From JAWWPG01 sp038254365 (lineage in GTDB: Bacteria > Actinomycetota > Actinomycetes > Propionibacteriales > Nocardioidaceae), in contig JBBSGI010000007.1 in NCBI GenBank assembly GCA_038254365.1, forward strand, positions 25,690 to 89,689: a DNA stretch of 64,000 nt, written 5' to 3'. The notes below the pieces were generated by a model. The model did no database searches. It worked only from the letters and a program-made list of their open reading frames with translations, and was not told where the DNA came from. Positions 57,631 to 64,000 of this stretch are shown piece by piece (the first letter of the stretch is position 1; each line of letters begins with the position of its first letter). The translations under genes were made by a program, and so were the position numbers.

Positions 57631-58992
57631 TCACATGGAGTCGATCAACCGCTCGACCCTCTCGTCATGCGACCGGAACGGGTCTTTGCACAGCACGGTG
57701 CGCTGCGCCTGGTCGTTGAGCTTCAGGTGCACCCAGTCGACGGTGAAGTCGCGCCGGCGCTCCTGGGCCTTGCGGATGAACTCGCCCCGGAGCCGGGCCC
57801 GAGTGGTCTGCGGCGGCACCGACTTCGCCTCGAAAATTGCCAGGTCGTTGGACACCCGGGTGACGGCCCCCCGCCGTTCGAGCAGGTAGTAGAGCCCGCG
57901 GCCCCGATGGATGTCGTGGTACGCGAGGTCGAGCTGCGCGACCCGCGCAGAGGTCATGGAAAGGCCGTGCTGGGTGCGATACCGCTCGATCAGTCGGTAC
58001 TTGATCACCCAGTCGATCTCCCGCTCGACGAGGGACAGGTCGTCGGACTCGACAGCCTTCAACGTGCGTTCCCACAGATCGAGGGCGGTGTCGATCACCG
58101 GAGTCCGCAGCTCCCGGCGGTCGACGAAGTCGCGCGCCTTGCCGAGGTACTCGTTCTGGATGTCGAGGGCCGACGCGTCGCGGCCGTTCGCGAGCCGCAC
58201 CTGGCGCTGTCCGGTCATGTCGTGGGAGATCTCGCGGATGGCCCGAATGGGGTTCTCCATGGTCATGTCACGCATCACCACCCCGGCCTCGATCATCCGC
58301 AGCACCAGGTCGGTGCTGGCGACCTTGAGCAGGGTCGTGGTCTCGCTCATGTTGGAGTCGCCGACGATGACGTGCAGCCGACGGAAGCGCTCCGCGTCGG
58401 CGTGTGGCTCGTCGCGCGTGTTGATGATGGGTCGAGAACGCGTGGTCGCGCTGGAGACCCCTTCCCAGATGTGCTCGGCCCGCTGGCTTACCGAGTAGAT
58501 CGCGCCACGAGGCGTCTGGAGCACCTTACCCGCCCCGCAGATGATCTGCCGGCTCACCAGGAACGGGATGAGGACGTCGGCCAGCCGGGCGAACTCGCCG
58601 TGTCGGCCTACCAGGTAGTTCTCGTGGCAGCCGTAGGAGTTTCCCGCCGAGTCGGTGTTGTTCTTGAACAGGTAGACGTCGCCGGCGATGCCCTCCTCAC
58701 GAAGACGACGCTCGGCGTCCACGAGCAGGCCCTCGAGCACCCGCTCGCCCGCCTTGTCGTGAGTGACCAGGTCGGTGACCGAGTCACATTCGGGGGTTGC
58801 GTACTCGGGGTGGCTGCCCACGTCGAGATAGAGGCGGGCACCGTTGCGAAGGAACACGTTGCTCGAGCGCCCCCACGAGACGACTCGACGGAACAGGTAG
58901 CGTGCCACTTCGTCGGGAGACAGCCGGCGAGCGCCGCGGAATGTGCACGTGACGCCGTACTCGTTCTCGATGCCGAAGATGCGCCGGTCCAC
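57631..58992 (-). CDS. pafA: Pup-protein ligase PafA
   Basis: The 453-residue enzyme uses ATP to join the C-terminal glutamate of Pup to lysines of target proteins. It begins IFGIENEYGVTC, with the ATP/metal glutamate, and has the catalytic aspartate in RLYLDVGSHPEYATPECDS. Further family blocks are FKNNTDSAGNSYGCHENYLV, INTRDEPHADAERFRRLHVI and DMTMENPIRAIRE. It lacks the extra loop of Dop, which distinguishes the two paralogues. GTG 58992 is preceded at 7 nt by TAGGCT. Confidence 0.97.
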   Translation of the reverse strand: MDRRIFGIENEYGVTCTFRGARRLSPDEVARYLFRRVVSWGRSSNVFLRNGARLYLDVGSHPEYATPECDSVTDLVTHDKAGERVLEGLLVDAERRLREEGIAGDVYLFKNNTDSAGNSYGCHENYLVGRHGEFARLADVLIPFLVSRQIICGAGKVLQTPRGAIYSVSQRAEHIWEGVSSATTRSRPIINTRDEPHADAERFRRLHVIVGDSNMSETTTLLKVASTDLVLRMIEAGVVMRDMTMENPIRAIREISHDMTGQRQVRLANGRDASALDIQNEYLGKARDFVDRRELRTPVIDTALDLWERTLKAVESDDLSLVEREIDWVIKYRLIERYRTQHGLSMTSARVAQLDLAYHDIHRGRGLYYLLERRGAVTRVSNDLAIFEAKSVPPQTTRARLRGEFIRKAQERRRDFTVDWVHLKLNDQAQRTVLCKDPFRSHDERVERLIDSM

Positions 58993-58999
58993 GTGGTCC

Positions 59000-59005
59000 A
59001 GCCTA
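59000..59005 (-). promoter_or_regulatory. Probable -10 element for leaderless pafA
   Basis: On the minus strand the hexamer reads TAGGCT, 7 nt before GTG 58992. Confidence 0.5.
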
Positions 59006-59041
59006 TGCCACGGGTGCGTCTCCCCCGTGGCGTTGACCGCC

Positions 59042-59830
59042 TCAGGTTGCCGGCTCGCTCGGTGGTTCCTCCACGGGCACTGTGGTGGGCAGACTCGGCG
59101 GGTCGGCGGCGGCGGACTGGCCGTCGAGGCCGTTCGAGCTCCCGAACAGCGAGGTCAGGGCGGCCTCGCTAAGCCGCCGGAACTTGCGCGGCCGGGCCCG
59201 GGTGCGGTCCAGGACGGCGACCTCGAGCCGGTCGCCCGTGAGCGTGCGGACCGTCGTACCGTCGTGGCCGAGCGCGTCCACGGCGAGCTGCAGCGCCGCC
59301 TCGAGGTCCAGCCCACGGGTGTAGCTGGCCTGCAGGTGACTGCTTACCTGCTCGGCAGTGCCGCCCATCACCGCGAAGCCCTGCTCGAAGGCCACCGACC
59401 CCTCGTAGGTCACCCGATAGATCTGGTCCTCCGCCGGAGTGTCCCCGACCTCGGCGACGAAGAGCTCCACCTCGTAGGGCTTTTCGCCACCGGAGGAGAA
59501 GATGGCTCCGAGCGTCTGGGCGTAGGCGTTCGCGAGCCCCCGGCCGGTCACGTCCCGGCGGTCGTAGGAGTAACCGCGCATGTCGGCGAGTCGCACGCCG
59601 GCGATCCGCAGGTTCTCGTACTCGTTGTACCGACCAGCCGCCGCGAACGCGAGCCGGTCGTAGAGCTCGGAGATCTTGTGCAACGCCTGGGAGGGGTTCT
59701 CGGCCACGAAGAGCAGCCCGTCCGCGCACTGGACCACGACCACGGAGCGACCGCGGGAGATCCCCTTGCGGGCAAAGTCCGCGCGGTCCTTCATGAGCTG
59801 CTCGGGTGAGACGTAGAACGGCATCGACAT
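59042..59830 (-). CDS. prcA: 20S proteasome alpha subunit
   Basis: The 262-residue subunit forms the outer gating rings of the 20S core. It starts with PFYVSPEQLMKDRADFARKG, whose first residues make the gate, then SVVVVQCADGLLFVAENPS and LYDRLAFAAAGRYNEYENLR. It has no catalytic threonine, as expected. The last 40 residues are Ser/Pro/Glu-rich and variable in this family. prcA follows prcB by 13 nt. Confidence 0.96.
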   Translation of the reverse strand: MSMPFYVSPEQLMKDRADFARKGISRGRSVVVVQCADGLLFVAENPSQALHKISELYDRLAFAAAGRYNEYENLRIAGVRLADMRGYSYDRRDVTGRGLANAYAQTLGAIFSSGGEKPYEVELFVAEVGDTPAEDQIYRVTYEGSVAFEQGFAVMGGTAEQVSSHLQASYTRGLDLEAALQLAVDALGHDGTTVRTLTGDRLEVAVLDRTRARPRKFRRLSEAALTSLFGSSNGLDGQSAAADPPSLPTTVPVEEPPSEPAT

Positions 59831-59843
59831 GGCGTCTCCTCGG

Positions 59844-60674
59844 CTAGGTCAGCGGGGCGGCGGGGCCGTCGGGGCGACGCATCCGGGCTGCGATGACCCG
59901 GTCCGCCACCTCAGCGACGGACTCGTCGGGCATCCGGGAGTAGCCCGCCTCGGTCACGATCGCCACGATCGGGAAGATCCTCCGCGTCACGTCAGGCCCG
60001 CCGGTGGCGGAGTCGTCGTCGGCGGCGTCGTACAGCGCCTGCACGACCGCAGTCACCGTCTCGTCCGAGGTCAGGTCGCTGCGGTAGAGCTTCTTCAGCG
60101 ACCCTCGCGCGAACAGTGAACCCGACCCCACCGAGTGGAAGGCCTGCTCCTCATACCGTCCACCGGTCACGTCGTAGGAGAAGATCCGACCGACCAGCGA
60201 CTCCGGGTCGAAGCCGGCGAACAGCGGAACCACCGCAAGTCCCTGCATGGCCATCGCCAGATTGCCTCTGATCAGCGCGGAAAGCCGGTTGGCTTTGCCA
60301 TCCAGCGAGAGCGTGACGCCCTCGATCTTCTCGTAGTGCTCGAGCTCGGCCTGGAACAGCCGGACCAGCTCGACGGACAGCCCAGCGGCACCGGCGATGC
60401 CCACGCACGAGTAGTCGTCGGCGGGGAAGACCTTCTCGATGTCGCGCTGCGCGATGATGTTGCCCATGGTGGCGCGCCGGTCGCCCGCCATCACCACACC
60501 GCCGTCGAACGTGGCGGCCACGATGGTCGTGCCGTGCGGCGCCTCGACCGGCACCGCCGACGACGGAAGAGTACGGCGCCCGGGCAACAGGTCGGGCGCC
60601 TGCTGGCCGAGGAAGTCGGCGAAGGACGAGCTGCCGGGCATGAGGTAGGCAGCCGGAAGACGTGACTCGGTCAC
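59844..60674 (-). CDS. prcB: 20S proteasome beta subunit
   Basis: The 276-residue precursor is the catalytic subunit. Autocleavage is expected after Gly48 in APHGTTIVAATFDGG, exposing Thr49 as the nucleophile. Other catalytic features are the aspartate in VMAGDRRATMG and the lysine in DIEKVFPADDYSCVG. GTG 60674 gives a 48-residue propeptide of normal size and stands 4 nt after the pup stop, so pup, prcB and prcA are translated together. Confidence 0.97.
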   Translation of the reverse strand: MTESRLPAAYLMPGSSSFADFLGQQAPDLLPGRRTLPSSAVPVEAPHGTTIVAATFDGGVVMAGDRRATMGNIIAQRDIEKVFPADDYSCVGIAGAAGLSVELVRLFQAELEHYEKIEGVTLSLDGKANRLSALIRGNLAMAMQGLAVVPLFAGFDPESLVGRIFSYDVTGGRYEEQAFHSVGSGSLFARGSLKKLYRSDLTSDETVTAVVQALYDAADDDSATGGPDVTRRIFPIVAIVTEAGYSRMPDESVAEVADRVIAARMRRPDGPAAPLT

Positions 60675-60678
60675 GGAG

Positions 60679-60888
60679 TCACTCGCCGCCCTTCTGCACG
60701 AAGCCGCGCACGAACTCCTCCGCGTTGGACTCCAGGACGCCGTCGATGTCGTCGAGGATCGCGTCGACGTCGTCGTCGAGCTTGCCCTTGCGCTCGGCGA
60801 CCTCGTCGGCAGGCGCGACGTCGGGCGGAAGGTCCTCTTCCGTCGACTTCCTCGTGGTCTTCTGCTGCTGACCACCCTCACGCGCCAT
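60679..60888 (-). CDS. pup: Prokaryotic ubiquitin-like protein Pup
   Basis: The 69-residue tag is attached to proteins for proteasomal degradation. It is disordered and charged, with the Mpa-binding helix region DVDAILDDIDGVLESNAEEF and the terminal FVQKGGE. The last residue is glutamate, so Pup can be ligated by PafA without prior deamidation; many species, including Mycobacterium, encode a terminal glutamine. ATG 60888 has GGGAGG about 7 nt upstream. Confidence 0.97.
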   Translation of the reverse strand: MAREGGQQQKTTRKSTEEDLPPDVAPADEVAERKGKLDDDVDAILDDIDGVLESNAEEFVRGFVQKGGE

Positions 60889-60981
60889 CTGCCACCTCCC
60901 GCTTCGTCACCCTGGTCATCGCCATCCGGCTGGTGCCACTGGTGCTATCGGAGGAAACCCTACCTGCGCCCGCTCGCGCAC

Positions 60982-62487
60982 TCACGACGTCAGGGCCGCG
61001 AAGAGCTCCTCCGCGGTCCCGCACCTGTCGAGCAGGTCGCCGACGTGGGCCCGGGTGCCACGGCTCGGCTCCATCGTCGGGATGCGTTGCAGCGAGTCGC
61101 GCCCCGGGAGGTCGAAGATCACCGAGTCCCACGACGCCGCCGCGATCCGTTCGGCGTACTGCGCCAGGCAGCGACCCCGGAAGTACGCCCGGGTGTCCTC
61201 GGGAGGGGACCCGACGGCCGCCTCGACCTCGGCATCGTCGAGCAGCCGGTCGATCTGGCCGCGGGCGAGCAGCCGGGCGTAGAGACCCTTCTCGGGGCGC
61301 AGGTCGGAGTACTGCAGGTCGATGAGCGCGAGCTTGGGATCGTCCCATGCCAGGCCGTCGCGCTCGCGGTACGACTCCAGCAACGCGAGCTTGGCCACCC
61401 AGTCGAGCTCCCGACGGCACTCGAAGGGGTCGCGGCGGAGCCGTTCGATCACCGACCCCCAACGGGCGAGAACGTCGACGGTCTGGTCGTCGGCATGCTC
61501 GCCTTGGGTGTCGGCGACGTAGGCACGTGCAGCCTCCAGGTAGGCCTCCTGGATGTCCAGCGCTGACATCCGGAGACCGTCGCGCATCGGGAGCAGGTGG
61601 GTGAGGCTGGGGTCGTGGGAGACCTCGTGCATCTGCACGACCGGCCCGTCGACCGCCAGGTCTCGGATCAGCGCCCGGCCCTCGATCATCGCGAGCACCA
61701 GGGCGGTGGTGCCAATCTTGAGGTACGTCGAGATCTCTGCCAGGTTGGCGTCGCCGATGATCACGTGGAGCCGCCGGTACTTCTCCGGGTCGGCGTGCGG
61801 CTCGTCCCGGGTGTTGATGATCGGCCGCTTCAGCGTCGTCTCCAGGCCGACCTCGACCTCGAAGAAGTCCGCTCGCTGGCTCAGCTGGAAGCCGTGGCCC
61901 CGGCCATCCTGTCCGAGCCCCACCCGACCCGAGCCGCACAGCACCTGGCGGGTCACGAAGAACGGGGTCAGGTGCTTGACGATGTCGGCAAAAGGCGTCG
62001 ACCGACGCATCAGGTAGTTCTCGTGGCTGCCATAGGAGGCGCCCTTGTTGTCGGTGTTGTTCTTGTAGATCACGATCGCGTTCTGGCCGGGAATGTCCAC
62101 GTTACTTGCGGCGATCGTGATCACGTTCTCCCCCGCCTTGTCCCAGCGGACCACGTCCAGCGGATTCGTGCACTCGGGGGTCGCATACTCAGGGTGGGCG
62201 TGATCGACGTACAGGCGGGCCCCGTTGGTGAGGATGAGGTTGGCCAGCCCGACGTCCTCGTCGGTGAGCTGGCTCGGGTCGGCGGCACTGCGGGTCAGGT
62301 CGAAGCCCCGCGCGTCGCGCAGCGGGCTCTCCTCCTCGAAGTCCCAGCGGGCCCGGCGGGTGCGTGCGGTTCTCGACGCGTAGGCGTTGACGACCTGCGA
62401 GGAGGCCAGCATGGGGTTGGCCGACGGCGTGCCCAGGACCGAGACGCCGAACTCTGTCTCCGTTCCCATGATGCGCCGCACGGTCAT
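60982..62487 (-). CDS. dop: Depupylase/deamidase Dop
   Basis: The 501-residue PafA paralogue removes Pup from proteins and can deamidate Pup-Gln. It starts MGTETEFGVSV after four or five residues, has the catalytic aspartate in RLYVDHAHPEYATPECTNP, and carries the Dop-specific loop in LRDARGFDLTRSAADP. Conserved KNNTDNKGASYGSHENYL and INTRDEPHADPEKYRRLHVI follow. ATG 62487 (MTVRRIMG) is chosen because TAGGCT lies 8 nt upstream; the frame from 62577 adds 30 unrelated residues. Confidence 0.96.
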   Translation of the reverse strand: MTVRRIMGTETEFGVSVLGTPSANPMLASSQVVNAYASRTARTRRARWDFEEESPLRDARGFDLTRSAADPSQLTDEDVGLANLILTNGARLYVDHAHPEYATPECTNPLDVVRWDKAGENVITIAASNVDIPGQNAIVIYKNNTDNKGASYGSHENYLMRRSTPFADIVKHLTPFFVTRQVLCGSGRVGLGQDGRGHGFQLSQRADFFEVEVGLETTLKRPIINTRDEPHADPEKYRRLHVIIGDANLAEISTYLKIGTTALVLAMIEGRALIRDLAVDGPVVQMHEVSHDPSLTHLLPMRDGLRMSALDIQEAYLEAARAYVADTQGEHADDQTVDVLARWGSVIERLRRDPFECRRELDWVAKLALLESYRERDGLAWDDPKLALIDLQYSDLRPEKGLYARLLARGQIDRLLDDAEVEAAVGSPPEDTRAYFRGRCLAQYAERIAAASWDSVIFDLPGRDSLQRIPTMEPSRGTRAHVGDLLDRCGTAEELFAALTS

Positions 62488-62495
62488 GGCTGCCG

Positions 62496-62501
62496 AGCCT
62501 A
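62496..62501 (-). promoter_or_regulatory. Probable -10 element for dop
   Basis: On the minus strand the hexamer reads TAGGCT, 8 nt before ATG 62487. Confidence 0.45.
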
Positions 62502-62657
62502 CGCTGCGGGTCTCCGTCACCGATTTGAGCGGGTCATAGCCCAGGCGGCAAAGCGACTGTCGGGGGGCAGACATCACGCACGCCGTGACCGGGTCGCTTG
62601 CGATGGCCCATCCGGGCCACCCTGCTTACCCTTGGAGCAACCGACCGAAGGAGCACG

Positions 62658-62915
62658 ATGACGGAGTCATTGGAACGACGAATAAGGCACGACTCGACCG
62701 AGGACGACCTCGCGGAGGGCGACCAGCCCCTGCGCTCGGAATCCCCGACCGGCGAGCACCTGGACGCGGCCCGGGAAGCTGACGACTTGGACCAGGACCC
62801 GGATGCGGTGCCGAACCGGGTCCAGGAGCCGGAGCCGCCCCGATCGGAACGCGTTGAACCCGCGGATCCGCCTCGTGATTACGATCCTCTCTACGACGAG
62901 ACCCGCGAGAACTGA
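62658..62915 (+). CDS. Small acidic hypothetical protein between dop and mpa
   Basis: The 85-residue protein is strongly charged and looks disordered: DSTEDDLAEGDQPLRSESP, ADDLDQDPDAVPNRVQEPEP and DPPRDYDPLYDETREN. It has no hydrophobic core, cysteine or recognised motif. ATG 62658 is preceded by GAAGGAG (62647-62653), a good Shine-Dalgarno site that supports real translation. It is on the plus strand, divergent from dop and convergent with mpa. It is not a Pup homologue, since it lacks the GGE/GGQ end. Confidence 0.6.
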   Translation: MTESLERRIRHDSTEDDLAEGDQPLRSESPTGEHLDAAREADDLDQDPDAVPNRVQEPEPPRSERVEPADPPRDYDPLYDETREN

Positions 62916-62958
62916 CGCCCTCTTCGGTCGAGCCGCCAACATCTGCGCCATACGACGC

Positions 62959-63000
62959 AAGAACCTGACGGCTGAACCGAAAGAACCTGACGGCTCAACC
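62959..63000 (+). repeat. Two 20-bp direct repeats after the mpa stop codon
   Basis: AAGAACCTGACGGCT-x-AACC occurs at 62959-62978 and 62981-63000 with a single mismatch and a 2-nt gap. It ends 5 nt from the mpa stop. A role as a transcript-end or binding element is possible but unproven. Confidence 0.8.
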
Positions 63001-63005
63001 GCGAC

Positions 63006-64000
63006 CTACAGGTACTGGCCGGTGTTGGCGACGTTGTCGATCGAGCGTCCCGGCTCGGTGCCCTGCTTGCCGGAGATCAGCGTGCGGACGAAGACGATCC
63101 GTTCACCCTTCTTGCCGGAGATGCGGGCCCAGTCGTCGGGGTTCGTGGTGTTGGGCAGATCCTCGTTCTCCTTGAACTCGTCGACGCACGCCTGCAGCAG
63201 ATGCTGTACCCGCAGGCCTCGCTGTCCCGTGTCGAGGAGTTCGCGGATCGCCATCTTCTTCGCGCGGTCCACGATGTTCTGGATCATGGCGCCGGAGTTG
63301 AAGTCCTTGAAGTACAAGACCTCCTTGTCACCGTTGGCGTAGGTCACCTCCAGGAACCGGTTCTCCTCGAGCTCGGTGTACATCCGCTCGACCGTGCGCA
63401 GGATCATCGCAGCGACCGTGGCCTCACGGTTGCCGCCGTTCTCCGCCAGGTCCTCGGCGTGGATCGGCAGGTCCACGAGCAGGTATTTCGAGAAGATGTC
63501 CCGGGCCGCTTCGGCATCGGGGCGCTCGATCTTGATCTTGACGTCGAGCCGCCCGGGCCGCAGGATCGCCGGATCGATCATGTCCTCCCGGTTGGAGGCG
63601 CCGATGACGATCACGTTCTCCAGGCCTTCCACGCCGTCGATCTCGCTCAGCAACTGGGGCACGATCGTGTTTTCCACATCGCTGGACACACCCGAGCCAC
63701 GGGTCCGGAAGATGGAGTCCATCTCGTCGAAGAACACGATCACCGGCGTGCCCTCGGTCGCCTTCTCGCGAGCCCGCTGGAACACCAGGCGGATGTGGCG
63801 CTCGGTCTCCCCGACGTACTTGTTGAGCAGCTCGGGGCCCTTGATGTTGAGGAAGTAGGACTTGGTGCCGCCCTCACCGGACCGGTCGCCGGACTGGCTG
63901 GCGATCTTCTTGGCCAGCGAGTTGGCGACCGCCTTGGCGATGAGGGTCTTGCCACAGCCGGGCGGGCCGTAGAGGAGCACGCCCTTGGGCGGGCGAAGCA
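63006..64000 (-). CDS. mpa: Proteasome-activating AAA+ ATPase Mpa/ARC, partial (N-terminus outside window)
   Basis: The C-terminal 331 residues of the unfoldase that feeds pupylated proteins into the 20S core are present. Walker A is LLYGPPGCGKT, Walker B VIVFFDEMDSIFRTRGSG, and the arginine-finger region ILRPGRLDVKIKIERP. The end is NTGQYL, carrying the GQYL tail that docks into the PrcA ring and opens the gate. The coiled-coil and OB domains lie beyond position 64000. Its place next to dop completes the classical locus. Confidence 0.95.
   Translation of the reverse strand, partial: LRPPKGVLLYGPPGCGKTLIAKAVANSLAKKIASQSGDRSGEGGTKSYFLNIKGPELLNKYVGETERHIRLVFQRAREKATEGTPVIVFFDEMDSIFRTRGSGVSSDVENTIVPQLLSEIDGVEGLENVIVIGASNREDMIDPAILRPGRLDVKIKIERPDAEAARDIFSKYLLVDLPIHAEDLAENGGNREATVAAMILRTVERMYTELEENRFLEVTYANGDKEVLYFKDFNSGAMIQNIVDRAKKMAIRELLDTGQRGLRVQHLLQACVDEFKENEDLPNTTNPDDWARISGKKGERIVFVRTLISGKQGTEPGRSIDNVANTGQYL

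Overview
The window comes from a high-GC actinobacterium. The evidence is the Pup-proteasome locus (mpa, dop, pup, prcB, prcA, pafA, pafB, pafC), RbpA, HelY, the polyprenol-phosphate-mannose synthase/Lnt pair, F420-type PPOX enzymes and many apparently leaderless genes. Gene content and blocks of order shared with mycobacteria (bifunctional nuclease - MerR - gcvP; rbpA beside ppm/lnt; exonuclease - helY - tatC - tatA - pafC - pafB) suggest Propionibacteriales/Nocardioidaceae, but the genus is an inference.

1-8.4 kb: the end of a bifunctional nuclease gene, a MerR regulator, then gcvP behind a glycine riboswitch, a translationally coupled serine hydrolase, and the TldD/TldE protease pair on the minus strand. 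8.4-13.5 kb: sbcD-sbcC and fdhD. 13.5-28.5 kb: an accessory stretch of small single genes (PAP2 phosphatase, DUF2127, GNAT, a RecB/Cas4-like protein, phosphotransferases, a methyltransferase, DinB, PPOX, an ArsR-SRPBCC fusion, aldo/keto reductase and an ATP-grasp-like protein) mixed with at least six broken genes (aminopeptidase N remnant, beta-carbonic anhydrase, a small membrane protein, a LanC-like scrap, a VOC protein and a DUF2332 protein). 28.8-34.1 kb: glmS, a heavily frameshifted secreted sialidase-like gene, and a fusion of an XRE-type DNA-binding domain to a MurA-like enzyme.

34.1-39 kb: a glycerophosphodiesterase, rbpA behind a SigR/SigH-type promoter, and the lnt-ppm-fxsA operon. 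39.2-47.8 kb: a lysine-degradation cluster using the aminomutase route. kamA is on the plus strand; divergently come kdd, a YtcJ-like amidohydrolase, kamD, kamE and kal with 4-8 nt overlaps. An Lrp/AsnC regulator and an M24 peptidase follow. The cleavage enzyme Kce and a recognised aminomutase-reactivating factor are absent from the window.

47.9-64 kb: a DUF1905 protein, a stand-alone 5'-3' exonuclease, then a long minus-strand run of helY, a lipid kinase, a hypothetical gene, tatC, tatA, pafC, pafB, a double-FKBP lipoprotein, pafA, prcA, prcB, pup, dop and the 3' part of mpa. This is the complete pupylation/proteasome machinery apart from the N-terminus of Mpa, which lies beyond the window.

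Two features recur. First, many starts are preceded by a TANNNT hexamer 6-8 nt upstream with no Shine-Dalgarno sequence, as expected for leaderless mRNAs. Second, the disrupted genes are confined to accessory loci while the long core genes are intact, which favours real gene decay over sequencing error. No tRNA, rRNA, CRISPR array, insertion sequence or prophage was recognised.
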